Notes: generated by a model not told the origin, from the sequence alone. Shown: positions 35,743-48,792, counted from the stretch's first letter. The stretch: 64,000 nucleotides of DNA from Hypericum androsaemum (GCA_963995505.1 OZ023184.1:2976001-3040000), one strand, 5' to 3'. Made by a program: numbers and translations.

Positions 35743-37504
35743 CTGACTTCTAAAGGTTGGATGGTGATGAATGGAGGATGGAAGGGAGACGACGACGGGG
35801 CTTGCTCCTCTCCTCCCCGTTCTGGTGCTATTCTTTTTAAATTTTCCTCTTCAATTTTTTTTGACATGGAACCAACTCACTAAAGATATGGGAAAAAAGG
35901 GCAGTCAGGGATAAATGTAATTTAGAATGTACGAATTTGTTAGTGATATTCTGCACGTTGATGTATCTGTTGTGATCTTTTTTTTCTTCTTTCGATTCCT
36001 CTTTTTTTCCACTTTGCCTTTGGTTTTCGGCCATCCGTCTCCTCTACAGATGAGAAGTGTTGAATCTTTCTAGTATTTGTAGCAAAAGTGGAACTCAATT
36101 TTCTGTCCAGAAATTTAACTATTACATTTAATATTTCATTAGCCAGTCATGTCTCAGTTTCTGGCCGTGCAATGGCCTTTGTATTGGTATTTTTATTTTT
36201 TCTCAAATTGATTTCGTTAGTTTTTTAGGTTGAAGTCGACTTTTTCACCGACCGGGTGAAAAAAATTTATGCGATTGACGAACCGGTAATACCTATTAAT
36301 TCTGGTTACTTGAATTATTTTACGTGTTATGTCACATCAATAATTTTATATTTGTACTGTGCTACTTCAATAATTTTACCTATGTGACATGTTGCTACTC
36401 CTGTTTTGGACATTCTCAATATCTTCCAAGTCCAGATTCGAATCCCAATGTTACCAATTTTTTTCCATTTTTTCTCAATTTAGTGAAGTGGCATGTCACA
36501 CGATAAAATTAGTGACCTAGCATGACACGCAAGATATCGCAAGTAACTAGGATTAACCAGTATCACTTATTTGTTAGTGAGAAAAACGTTTGATCATAGA
36601 AATTAAAATCACAAAATTGTGGTGTGACAAATCGTAAAACTACTTGAACTTTTTTTAAATCATATGAATTCAAATACTTATTAAGATAAAAGGTAAATTA
36701 TGTATGGGTCATTAGTTTATAGTTAGATGATGGAGTCCCTCATTTTTCGAAATACCCGTAGTGAGCCCCTTAGTTTGGTTAAATTATAAGTCTGAATTGG
36801 ATATTTTTAAAAATGCGACAGTTTTTCAAGGTGAGTCGGGCATTTTGTTATGAGGTGTGAAATGATAAAGTGCCTGCAGGCTGCAGGTGTCGATGCCATT
36901 CTGGAGCCAGAGGAGCCTTTTACAGCCGAACATGTGGGAAGAGCAAAGTTAGGCAAGTAAATGGGCTATTATTGGTGAATTATGTTTGGTGGGAAATATT
37001 TACCCAAAAAAAATTGGTGGGAAATTAGTAGTCTTATAATTATCTCAAAAAAGTTGGACCGATGTAAGAGAATTGAGTTTATCTGATTGGTGGTCCGTCT
37101 AAAGGAAGGGAGACAGCAGCCACGTTTATTAGTGCTGAAGATAAGATTAAGATTGCCCCACCAGTTGGGACATATTTTTTTAAGCTGTATAACCAAACGC
37201 AGTCCGAGTGAAAAGTTTTTTAATGTTACATGTGTAGTTATGTTAAAACTTGGTTATCAACAATGATAACAACATTTTCCTTTTTTTTTCCTTTTTTTTC
37301 GTATCCCACGGATAATAATAAAATAAGCGATAATTTCGTTAAATGATTAAACTTTGTTTTAGTTAATTCTGCTGAGGAAATCATCTTAGAAACTAGTCGC
37401 AACCATATCATACAATTCCCTTGTTGAAGCTAAATCAGTGTTAGTCCCCACACAAAATGTCAATTCAATTTCGACCACCTAATTTTTTTTCTCTCAATTG
37501 TTTG
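35743..37504. other. intergenic spacer between convergent genes
   Basis: Holds the 3' ends of the PP2A B' and pectate lyase transcripts. About 36680-36830 resembles one arm of a MULE-type repeat (alternating short TTAGT and TCCCTCA blocks) but no partner arm was found. Confidence 0.4.
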
Positions 37505-40500
37505 CTATAGGGTACAAGAGAGGAAGATAATGTTCATAAACAAAAAGAAAAACAACCTAATCCACGCATAGTAAATAGACCACAAGTCGCCGGAAGAGCC
37601 AGAGTAGTCGTCGAGGTAGTCGTCGCCGGGATCCACTCCGACGTCGTTTGGTCCCCTGGTCCACATTCCCAGGTTGTTGTCTCTGGTAAATTAGAAAAAA
37701 AAATGATGAGGTGAAATATAGAGTCGACCATAAATTGAAAAAAATGATAAAATTTTAATATTAAACATATCAATTCATTCATATTTATATAGATCGTAAA
37801 AAATTTGCCCGATAATTGCGCCCGGAGAGAGAAGGGATCCAATGAAGAGGTGGGGGCACCAATTAGAGAAATCGAGTACCACAAAGAGGAAAAGTGGAAT
37901 AAAAGGGGAGAGAAAAAAAGGAGGGGGGATAAAAATAAAGAGATTGGAAATAATCGCAGACATTTCCTCAAAAAAAAAAAATAATCGCAGACAGTATATT
38001 TCTATCCTAAACCCTTATTTGGAGTAACCAGAGGGACTTGCAGGATTTTTTTGAAAATTTTATATCTTCCTAGTACTTTAGACACCTTATTACTTGTTCT
38101 TAAAATTTTTTAATGTTTAATTAATACGAGAGTTGACTCAAATAATAAATGACGAGATTCCGAAACTAGACGTACCTGCCACCAACGCCGAGGACGCCGG
38201 CGTGCCAAGTGAGCTGCTCAACAAGAACAGCAGACCTGGGCTCCACACTGTAAGCCTTCTCGTATTTGACCTCCAACTCCTCCCCCGATGCCACGAAGAA
38301 TGCTCCATTTACCATTATGTCCCCCTCCGATCTCCAATTCCACCCTTTCCACTCCCCTTCTCCGGTCTCCACTCGCTTCGTCACCTGCGACATCCATGGA
38401 CAAAACCGTCGTTTCACTAACCCCATAAAGTGGACACAATATATAGCAAATTTTTTTAGAAATTGAGGTACAAATGTGTCTACTAATCTATATTAACCAT
38501 GTGCTGAAGCACCAAAGTGAGTCGAGGTAGACTAACATCAAAACAGAAAATAAACGGAGTATCAGACAAGACATAATCATATCATATAGTCAATGCATGC
38601 TTAAAGAGAAAATATCTAACCCGACTAATTTAGATTGGCCAGGGGATGAACGAGTTATAGCAAGTTGTGTAACAATAATATATTACTAACATTAACATAT
38701 TTTTTATTTATATCCGATTCAACGACTAACTAATCCAGAATTGAGTACTGTCTCGGAGAATTGTATTACCTCCTTGGCATAGGGGTTGTTAGGGGCCATG
38801 TACCGGTTCCCCTGGCTGTTGATGGTGGGGTTGCCGCTGCCGCCGATGGCGTACATCTCCCACTGGGTGAAGTCATTGTTGACGACGTGGATGTAGCCGC
38901 GGCGGCAGCGGGGCATCCGCTGGACGAGCTGCTCCCCGAAGTGGTTGAAGGCGATGGTGACCTGCATCCCGGAGTCCGGGAGGTAGGCGTCGCTGTGGCC
39001 GAGCAGCATTACCTCGTTGTGGTGGGAGAAGAAGTTGTTGGATATAGTTATTCCGGTGGACCCCATCACGGCGTCGATCAGCCCGTCCTTACAGTGGGAC
39101 AGCGAGCAGTGGTCTATCCATATGTCCTTCGACCCGAAGATGGAGATCCCGTCTCCGTCCGATTTGGTCCGGTACCCGTAGTGCGTTGGACTTGACCTCA
39201 CGTTTGTGTCCCCTGCCCAATTGTTGAGTTTCCACAAAATTATATAATTTTCATTCTTGTTTCACGAACATAAAACACATTTTATAATTGCTCATTAAAT
39301 TAGATGCGAAACATTTAAAACATTTATGATATTACTTTAGTAAAAATTTTGCAACTTGCCAAACAAATTGGCAGCTTATAGCGGCGGAATTAAGTCACTT
39401 AAAAAAAAGTAGGCTTAAACTATATATTTAAGACTATAGTTTTGCTTTAGTCTGGGGGGCCTACCTCACTTTTTGCCCAAAAAGTGCGCGCAAGAAGAAA
39501 AAGAAGCAGCATTGTCTCTAAAAAAAGAAAAAGAAGTAGCACGCCACGCTGTCTGTATAATACTCTGTTTATAAATAATCTAAGATCCGTCTATAAATGT
39601 CTGAAAAATCAACTATCTTCTTTTAAAAAAAACACTTCATTTCTTGATTAGAAGACACAAATGCGGGTAAGTCATTCGAGTTTACTTAAAAAAGTTTCGG
39701 GTTCAAGATTTATAAATTTAAAATGTAACAGTAAAAAAATTGTCCATAAATAACGTCCGTGGACTCTGAATAACAGAGAGACTGTACCAAAAATTTCTAA
39801 CACAAAATTTTTAATTTGCTAGATTAGTAAGTCTAATAAAAAAAATTTCACTAAAAAATGAAGTGCCTCGAAAAATCTAATAAATGTGCAATAAAGTCAC
39901 ACTTAAAAGCGGAAAATCTTCAACGACCCAAGAACTAAATATAAAGGAGGCGCAACTGATAAAGATAGCTGTTAAAACTTTATCAGACAACTGGCTCACA
40001 CAATATTCGTAGTACGATTTTATCCAACTCGAATTTAGATTAGTCGTTCCATAACGCATAGGATGCTAAAATATTTCCGAAATCATTAGACAACTGACCT
40101 GATTGGACACAATGGTGGACATGGATATTGTGGATGATGACGTTACTAATATACTGGAGCGTAATGCACCCGCCGCCGGAGATGTGGACGTTGGCTCCCC
40201 GGCCGTCGAGGGTCTTGTAGCTGTTGAAGATGAGCTCCTGTGAGAGCCTAATGAGCATGTTGGTCGGGAACACGATCCACAGCGGCTCCGTCTGGATCAC
40301 GGCGTACCGGAGCGTCCCCGGCCGGGGGGTGACCGGGTCGTCGTCCGACGAGTCCGTGACGATGTAGTACTCCCCGCCCTTCCCACCCGCCGCGTACTGG
40401 CCGAACCCGATGGCGCAGTCCGCCAGCCGTTGCCGGTTGTTGGGCCAGTCCGGGTCGCACTTCCAGCAGTCGTCTATTGGGTTTCCCGTTAGGCATTGGT

Positions 40501-41229
40501 CCTGAGACGACGACGTCGTCTCGTCGAGGGCCCGTCTTCTCGATACCGACGCATTTACCCTCCTACATTTATTAAAGCATTAATATTTGTTTAGATAGTT
40601 TTGTCATTGTTTAAATTTTTACTCGGCTCAGACTTGGATCAGTCGATTAAGTAAGTATCAAGTAGCGCATTTTTAACTAAAATGGTAGACTTTTTCCATT
40701 AGGAAAAATATCCGCTTTGAAAAATAGAGGAGCCATAATATTTAAACCCACAAAAAGAAAAAACACAAGAAACAAAGCAACAACAAGTTACAAGAATATA
40801 TATTTTTTGGTCAGTGAAAACTAAAGGTACCATATTAGCTACATTTTTTATTAGCTACATTGTGAAGGTAAGAACACAAACAAGCACTAAGATCTTGCCT
40901 GACTTAATCTGATTTAGGAAAATATCCTCTTAGTCAAACAAAAAAAAAACACCATAAAGAAAGTAACAACAAGCACCAACATATAGTTTTATAAAATATT
41001 TAACCTTGTCAAAAAATGTATCTTAATAGCTACATTGTGAATGTAAGAACATAAGAAGAACAAAGGGGCATTGTAGAGTTGAAGTGGGTAAGTACCTTAG
41101 GACACCTAGGGCAACCTCTTCAGGGTAGGGATGTGGTGTAAGAAGTGTGAGGTTGAGCATGGCACACCTTAGTGGGACAAGTGAGCTCATTACAAGAGAG
41201 ATTAGGGCAATGCATACCAAGTTCAGCAT
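37505..41229 (-). CDS. pectate lyase (PL1 family), secreted, with hydrophobic C-terminal tail
   Basis: Cell-wall enzyme that cleaves de-esterified homogalacturonan by beta-elimination, using calcium. Exons on minus: 41096-41229, 40099-40562, 38770-39212, 38176-38384, 37505-37682; 475 residues, every junction in frame. Residues 1-23 form a signal peptide. Plant pectate lyase blocks follow: [49 protein letters not shown], then [20 protein letters not shown] (231-250) and the RMPRCR catalytic RxPxxR motif (298-303) with [10 protein letters not shown]. After the catalytic domain the chain continues from about 350 to 417 in an extension, then [13 protein letters not shown] and a strongly hydrophobic end (IRLFFFLF...), which resembles a GPI-anchor signal as in PMR6-type lyases. 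That anchor is an inference. The start is the first ATG before the signal peptide. Confidence 0.94.
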
Positions 41230-41857
41230 TCTAGCTAGTGTTCTTTTGGGAGGAAAGTGCAGGGGAGAAAGGGGGGAGGAAGTATTGGACTGATTGAAAT
41301 ATATTCTGTTTCAGTCAGGTTACTTTCTCTCTCTCTTTTTTTGGTGGTAATGCAGGTTACTTTGCATTCTTTTCTTTTTTCTTTTTTTTAATTTTTTCCA
41401 TGTAGTCTTTATCGGGCCTACCACTTATAGGGAGGATATATCTTTTGTAATCCATTAAGGTGCTTTTTTTTCTTGAGGAAACATCCAATAATGTACTAGA
41501 CAGGGTCATTCTGGACAAAAAAGGTAAACTTTAATAACAGTAATTGAAAAAATAAATTTCCAACAATAAAAACCGGAAAATGAAATAATTAATAATTAAA
41601 AAATCTGAAATTATCTGGCGCATAGTTAACCACCAAACAAAAAATTTAGAATATACCAATAAAGATGTTTATCTAAAGATTTAAAAGTGGATTCTTTATA
41701 ATTAAAACATTATTCATTTAAAATAATATTTCTTGGACTTATTAAGTTACGACTAACTGGCTAAATTTGTTGCAGTAGGGTGCTACTAATTCAAGATAGA
41801 TGTAATTATGATGCATGTGTTTTTGTGGGGAAGGTTACTGATTAGTAACTATGAAGT

Positions 41858-41902
<45 letters not shown>

Positions 41903-41941
41903 CTCTCTCTCTTTGTCTTTTAGCTAGATTATGCTCATTCC

Positions 41942-42540
41942 CAATGTTTTAAAAATCGCGGTCCGACCGGTGATCAGACTGGTCGGACTACTACTCGGAA
42001 TCAAATTCGGGTCAATTTTTTCCTAAAATCTATAATATGGTTTGACCGGTTAAAATCTGGTCAGGTACTTCCGGATGACTCGGTTCGCCCGGATCAGAAA
42101 AATTAGTATTTATTTTTTCTATTTTATCTGATTTAATTTAGAAACAAAACTCAACTTTCACATTCTGAGAGTGTACATCACTTTTTGATCACAAAAAACT
42201 TATTTTTTAACAATTCTTGATAATATTTTAACTAAGCCAAACGAATTGGACTAATTTGTCGAACCTGAAAACTTGTATAATCATCTTCTCGTTCTTCTAG
42301 ACTTGTTCAATTCATGTTTGAAGACTTTGTTTGGATAAATTGTATAACAAAGTTACTAAATATTTGAACTTATTTAATACTTTTATCTTTTTATGTTAAA
42401 TTAAATTTATTAAATATTATTTAATTATATTAATATAAAATAGAAATACCGGTCCGGCCGGCGGTCTGACCGGTCAGACCAAGTGAATCAAAAATTTTAA
42501 AAATTTCGGATCGCCTTCCGGGTCAGTTTTAAAACAATTA
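41942..42540. mobile_element. hAT-type MITE, full-length uninterrupted copy
   Basis: About 600 bp, starting CAATGTTTTAAAAATCGCGG with inverted partner AGTTTTAAAACAATTA. It aligns throughout with 57464-60292 once the Helitron there is removed, including the shared AAACTTATTTTTTAACAATT and GACTTTGTTTGGATAAATTG internal blocks. No clean 8-bp target duplication was seen, perhaps because the right flank is rearranged (direct repeat at 42527). Confidence 0.78.
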
Positions 42541-42958
42541 ATAGCCCTCTCGATTCCTAATTGTTGTTACTTAGGATCAAGTTTTTAAAAATAGAGTGAG
42601 GCTTATTTCTTCAATTTTTTGGATGAACGATTGGATTACTTGTTGGACCATAATTTTTATATATAAATGATTATTAGTATATTTAATATTAAACTTTTAA
42701 ATAGTTTTAAATATTCCCTAAATTTATTACAAAGTTAATCATAAAAAAATATAAAAAATTAATCTAATCCTTTTTAATGTAACTAAACTCAAAATTTAAT
42801 TTTAGTTGAAAAAATATATTTTTGGGCCTAGACCGGCATGTCTGACTGTGACCACCATTTCAACGGTCATGTATAAAAATAACTCAGTATTAGTTCCAGA
42901 TTGCTATCGAGCCACTGGTTGTACTGCTTTTTTAAAACAATTAATAGCCCTCTCGATT
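42527..42958. repeat. 29-bp direct repeat bounding a 403-bp period
   Basis: The 29-base segment at 42527-42555 recurs identically at 42930-42958; it contains AACAATTAATAGCCCTCTCG. The bases between include degraded GACCGG-type blocks, so this may be a second MITE copy joined by recombination. Confidence 0.6.
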
Positions 42959-43951
42959 AGCACTAACTATGGGTAGCGCAATTAGCGAGCAGCAGACCGA
43001 GAAAACAACACGCTCTTGTTGGAATCCAGGCCCACGCCGTCTCGTGGAACATTAGGGACATTTCAGTAAAATGGGAATATTCTACTGTTGAGTATTAGTG
43101 AAATTTTCTGGTAAGTAAAATATCATTTACTTTAAAAATTTTACTAAATGAGGATACATCATTATTACTGTATCAAAAATAAAAAATAAAATATATCAGA
43201 CGCAAATAGTATAATGAAAAAAAAGGCCCCAAGGTATTAGTGAAACCCCTTCTATCACGGGTTAACAAAAGTAAGATAAGAAAAAACAGGATCCTTCCTC
43301 TTGTGCGGTTCTTTTTATGGACATGGGGATTCGGGAGCTGGTAATAAGGAAAATATAAGAGTTTAAATTAATTAAGAGATATCGAATTCAAATTTTAGGT
43401 ATCAAAATACTCGACGGTATAAAACAAAATAAAAAACTGGATGAGACTTTTTGTCATATTTCCTAATATTTTATGTTATATACGGTGGTTAGTAATGTGA
43501 AAGGGTAGTTCAGGGAGTTTTTTAGATTACTTTTTCGGGGATTTGGATTCAGAGGGGACTACATAAAAGTCATCCCCATGGTATGGATTAAATATGGGCC
43601 TTTAGATTTGATCAAATTCTTTGTTTACAGATCTGATGGTCAGAATCTGTTGAGAGTATTTTCGAGTTTTTATCCAAACATACTCATTAGAGTTTCATCT
43701 CTCTTTTATTCTCCCCAATCCTCCATCCCCCCCTCTTTATAATCACTCATCACATACAATCCCACAAAACTAATCAAATTCCCAACAATTATACCGCCAT
43801 CAACCTTGTTCTTCCCTTCTAGGAACCGTAAATACCAAACTAATAGCTTCAAATGGCCAAAAGTTGTTGCCAAGTCCTTACCTTTCTCCTACCTCGTTTC
43901 GACTCTCCAAGAACACGCGGCGATGCGCTTAATAAATAAAGATGTGACTAC

Positions 43952-44433
43952 CGGCCGACGCGGTGGGCGTTCGCCTTGAAAGTGATCTACGGGAACCACG
44001 AGGAAGCTGTACGGAACCAGATCCGCAGCGAGATCGAGATCCTCCGTGACGTGAACCACCCGAACGCGGTCCGGTGCGACAACATGTACGACCACAACGG
44101 CGAGATCCAGGTCCTCCTGGAGTTCATGGACGGCGGCTCCCTCGAGGGGGCCCACATCGCGAGCGAGACGCGACTCGCTGATGTGGCGCGCCAGGTCCTC
44201 CACGGGATCGCGTACCTCCACCGCCGGAAGATCGTCCACCGCGACATCAAGCCGTCGAACCTCCTCATCAACGCGAAAAGTCAGGTCAAGATCGCCGACT
44301 TCAGGGTTTCGAGGATCCTGTCTCAGACCATGGACCCCTGCAACTCCTCGGTGGGGACGATCGCGTACATGTCCCCCGAGCGGATCAATACCGACCTCAA
44401 CCACGGGCTCTACGACGGTTACGCGGGGGACAT
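43952..44433 (+). pseudogene. MAPK kinase fragment (MKK4/MKK5-like), truncated at both ends
   Basis: Encodes the middle of a plant group C MAPKK in one open frame. It starts inside the N-lobe ([18 protein letters not shown], with the ATP-binding Lys of ALKV), then [30 protein letters not shown], the catalytic loop [12 protein letters not shown], the activation segment [14 protein letters not shown], and YDGYAGDI. The glycine-rich loop and the docking N-terminus are missing, and the C-lobe stops after GDI, where Trp is expected. The magnesium-binding DFG is changed to DFR ([10 protein letters not shown]). No ATG begins the frame. MKK4/5 genes lack introns, so lack of introns does not prove retroposition. 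It is far more GC-rich than its surroundings. Confidence 0.9.
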
Positions 44434-44455
44434 ATCTTCTTTCGAATAAAAAAGT

Positions 44456-44826
44456 TCCTAGATGAATGACACCAATATTAAAGTAGAATGATACCAATAT
44501 CCTAGAACGATGATACCTCGAGAAGAATGAAACCAATACATTCAAATGGTATACATTTTCACTTATAATGGGATACCAATATTGGAGAAGATGAAAACCA
44601 ATATCACGGTGGAATGAAACCAATATCATAGAAGAATGAAACCAATATCCGAGAAGATGAAAACCAATATCATAGTAGAATGAAACCAATATCATAGTAG
44701 AATGAAACCAATAACATAGAAGATAGAAACCAATATCATAGTAGAATGAAACCAATATCATAGTAGAATGAAACCAATAGAATAGAAGATGAAAACCAAT
44801 ATCCGAGAAAATGGAAACCAATATTT
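44456..44826. repeat. 22-bp minisatellite array
   Basis: About 16 imperfect units of GAATGAAACCAATATCATAG plus two bases, period 22. Variants replace the last third (CCGAGA, ACATAGA). Units are most uniform at 44620-44780. It begins within about 25 bases of the broken end of the MAPKK fragment. Confidence 0.9.
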
Positions 44827-45224
44827 CCATACTTGTATTCCCATAATTTGTATTATTTTGCTGATATATTTTTTAATTATTGTATTTCCAATATTGCCCA
44901 TATCCCTTTCATTGGAGATTACCCATGTCCCCACTGAATTTGAACCCCTTTTTCGGGGGGGTTTTAAGGTTAATCTTCAGGTGTTTGTTTTAGATTTTTT
45001 TCTGTATTTTTCAGGGTTTTTGAAGTCTCTTTAAAAAGACTCTGAGAGTTATTGCATTAATTGAACCCGTATACCAAATTTTATAACTAATTTTTTTAGT
45101 AATATTATACTCAGTGGGATTTGAACATGAATTTCTATCGATTTATATTATGCGTTGTATTGTTAGAGTAAGTAATTTTTGACATAATCTTCCTTGCCAG
45201 TTAAATTTTAAATCTCTGAAAAAT

Positions 45225-45434
45225 CGTTGGTTACTTTAATAAAAGTATGGTTAGTTAAGAGAAATGTGACTATCTGCATAAAAAATCTAAGTTAAGAGAA
45301 ATGTGACTATCTGCATAAAAAATCTAAGTTAAGAGAAATGTGACTATCTGCATAAAAAACCGTTGGTTACTTTAATAAAAGTATGGTTAGTTAAGAGAAA
45401 TGTGACTATCTGCATAAAAAATCTAAGTTGGTTC
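45225..45434. repeat. nested tandem repeat, 37-bp units within a 136-bp unit
   Basis: A 37-base unit starting GTTAAGAGAAATGTGACTAT repeats three times (45254, 45291, 45328). The whole block, with its leader CGTTGGTTACTTTAATAAAA, restarts at 45361, 136 bases after 45225, and contributes one more unit at 45390. Confidence 0.92.
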
Positions 45435-47536
45435 GGTTGTGCATATTCCTTCCCTCTCGTGCATGCAAAGCACAAAGCCAGTTCTTATCAAATACAAGTT
45501 TTTTTTTTGTTTTTCTTAGTTGTCTGCTTAGAAACTTTGACCAGTGGGATTAATCTATTTTTTCTGTTTAATATTGATCTATCTATCTTATATATAAACA
45601 TTTCATGTCCCAATGGGGTCTCGAAATTCAATAAAGCAAGAAGTGATATGTGCTTATCCTAGTTGGAAATTATTTTCCCTTTTTGTTTACGTTAAGGCCT
45701 AGATTAGCAGGATCATGGAAATATCACTCTAGAGTCGGGACCAACGATGCATCGAATACTTCCTTTTTGACTTATTTTCCTTTGTTGGCCCCTCGTCTTT
45801 GAAGTTTACGCGACTTAGGGTTAAATTTAAATACACTTCACTCTGTATCATTTACATTTCTAACACTTGTCACCTGCATCAAAAGAATTATCTTATCTTA
45901 AATAAAAGATTATATATTCGAGTATTTCAAAACCAAATAATATTCAATATTTATTAGAAAAAATATTAATCAAGTCAACTTACTACAATAGACTCAATCC
46001 ATATTCGAATACCAAATGATTTTAACACTTTTTAGTCGTAATGTAATAAATGCTAATGTAATACTTAATTCGTGATGGGTAATTTTTTGGATGGGCGTGG
46101 GATAATGGGCATTTATTTAACAAAAAAATTCATGTCCTATTTTTTTGGCCGATTCCTTTATATGCATGCCCATTAATGAACGGGTTCTCTTTTTTTAAGG
46201 AAATGAACGGGTTCTCGACGGACTTGTGTTTTTGGCAACTGCAAATATTGACTTGTAACTGCCAGGACAACGGCTCGTTAGCCGATGCGTAGCAAGGACC
46301 AGAATCAGATTTTAGACCTCTCTCTCGCCTTTTCTGCCATACATAGAGCAGCTGGTCAAATTTTCCAGTAAAAGATATGCAAGGTCACAATTTCTAAAAA
46401 TTAGAGTTTATGATAAATATTTTTGTATAATCATTTTTATCTTCTCTCACTTTTCATTCTATCATTGTTAAGAAAATATCGACCCAATTGTAGTTGTGAT
46501 GTCATCATCATTCAAGTCTCGCATTAATACATTCTGCAACTTGATCTATACGGAACATGCGGAAGAGAGACTTTGCCTGCAACTACATAATACGTTAGAG
46601 AAAGATCTGAATGATAGTAAAAATTTGAATTCGATTTCATACCGATTTAGATATGTGACACGGTGGCATGGCGAGGTGGTGGCACGACATTGACAACATT
46701 GGCGGTTCCTTGATGAAGAGATGCACCAAAATGGGGGGAGACATGAGAAATGAAAGATGGGAAGAGAAAAAGGAAAAAAAAGTTCAAGATGTTTTGAAAT
46801 TTTAAAATTTTAAAAACAGTTAGAATGGTCATACAACAGTAACTAAATATAGAAAATTAATCACAAAAAACAGTTACTATGAGCTAAATTTGTAAAAAAT
46901 GAATGACCGTGGAATTATTTTACACTCAAAATTTTGGTTATTATGCTCTAAAATTTGTAAAAAATGATCGAACTTTCAATCTTTAAATATATTTTTATTT
47001 TTCAGAATAACCATTTATGCAAATATCACTAAGATCACCGTTGAAAATTATAAAGAAACAAAACTCTCTTTCGAATTTTCTATAGTTGTATTTTTTTAGA
47101 ATTCAACTACCTGTGTTTTTGTTGAACATTTTTTTGGTTAAATCGTCCCGCTCAAGCAACTGAATTGATCCGGTGCATTCCATATTTCTTGAGTTAATGA
47201 AATTTATATTTACCTGAAAAAAATGCCGCTCCGTCAACCGTAACGAAATTCATAGCAAGTGGCATTACGCAATTTTCTTGCCATAGTAATATGAGCTTTT
47301 TTATAAATAGAGGAAACTTTATTAAAAATATTAACACGTATTACAAACTATTCTTTATAGGTTCCTATCATACTAGTTATGATGTTATAGTCACAGAATT
47401 CATCAAAATCTGCACGAAAAATATCAAGGAGAAAAATCGGTGTTATGGTAAAAAGTAGTAAACAATTTGGATGAACTTAATCCATCTCATAAAGTTATTA
47501 AAAAACACAATATATATATATATATACTAGACTAAT
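45435..47536. other. intergenic spacer
   Basis: AT-rich with no supported gene. It ends in a short TA run next to the Copia element. Confidence 0.5.
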
Positions 47537-47740
47537 TGACGGTTTTGACGCGTAATTAACGAGTAATTACGTATTAAATCCGTTTAATTAACAAACTAAT
47601 TCGTTAATAATAAATCACTTACTTGTTGAAGTAAGAGGTCCACAGGCTCGGGTCCACAACTTCTTCGCACTGGTCGAATTACGATCACGTTTGAACGGAT
47701 CCATAATCGATTTTCACGAGATTTTCTTTTATCGAAAATC

Positions 47741-48378
47741 GAATGGGCTTCAGGGTGGGATTTCATAGCTAGGAGGCGATCTTCCTCCAGCTCAAGGTGT
47801 CTGGCAACATCATCAAATGTTACCAAATGATCGGAATGGGTAAGATTCATCTTCATCTGTTCCCAACCTTGTGGTAGAGAACGGATGACAGCTTGAATCT
47901 GCTGCTCGTTGCTGAGTAAGTGACCGGCCTCTGCCAGTTCACTGATCATATTGGACATCACTCTCAAGTGTTTCCTCATGGGAACCTCCGGACGCTTTTT
48001 AAAGGTATCAAACCTTATGGTCAAAGCACGCAGCTTCGACACTAAAAGCTTTCCGAATTTCAGTTTGAGAGCATCCCATAACTCTTTCGCGTTGTCATGC
48101 ACGCGAAATTGTCTGGTGATATCATCCATCATTGAACTCAGCAAGATCAATCGAGCAGTAGTATTTTTCCTCTTCCAAATAACATAAGCTTCCTTATCTC
48201 GCTTATGTTGAGCAGTTGTGCCTTCTTCAGGCTCATCCATTATGACATGTATGTGCTCCAGAACCTCTTGTTCTTCAAGCACATATTGAATTTTCATACT
48301 CCAATTGTCATAGTTTTCACCGTTAAGTTTTAACTCACGGTTTAGCTCAGCTATGATGGATCTAGAAGCGACTGACAT
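47741..48378 (-). pseudogene. Copia gag (UBN2/DUF4219-type) truncated before the zinc knuckle
   Basis: Starts MSVASRSIIAELNRELKLNG at 48378. Family hallmarks are NYDNWSMKIQYVLEEQEVLE, AKELWDALKLKFGK and the region ending DVARHLELEEDRLLAM. After about residue 213 the frame runs into LTR sequence and stops at 47596, so the CCHC nucleic-acid-binding knuckle and the rest of the polyprotein are lost. The remaining 210 codons have no internal stop. Confidence 0.88.
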
Positions 48379-48792
48379 TTCTATAGGGATTTTTAATATG
48401 AGAACATATTAGAAATTTGATTTGGCAATATGATACAATTTACTAATCACTCATAACTTTTAACGATATGGAGTTCTTGATTAATCTCAAAATCGAAGTA
48501 GGTCGCGGGCATGCTTCCCCTCACCATTCAAGTATTAATCTTAAACTTCAACCGTTTAAAGTTCATCGATAGTAAATTCAAGTGGAAGCAATTAAACAAA
48601 CATCTTTATTTAATTACATGTTTGACACATGCATTTGTACATTCTGAGTGTGCTCACACATGCACAAAACCTCAGACAAGGTCACAACCTATTGTACAAA
48701 AGTCTCCCAAAAACAACATATGTATATGGGGACAGTTAAACATATAATCACACAGGGATCGGATGTCCAGGCAATCCGGTAGGAGAATCCAG

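Larger units (their letters stand above)
41230..43951. other. intergenic spacer holding repeats
   Basis: Contains a compound (CT)n(AT)n(CT)n microsatellite at 41859-41912, the hAT MITE at 41942 and the direct repeat pair at 42527/42930. Nothing coding was seen. The remainder (42960-43951) is AT-rich unique-looking sequence. Confidence 0.5.

Noticed and set aside
44456..44826. Possible CRISPR-like repeat array
   Set aside because: Units are contiguous and imperfect with no unique spacers, and the context is a plant chromosome; it is a minisatellite.
43889..44830. 313-codon minus-strand open frame
   Set aside because: It is the antisense of the MAPKK fragment joined to the 22-bp minisatellite; because 22 is not a multiple of 3, the frame cycles through the repeat without stops.
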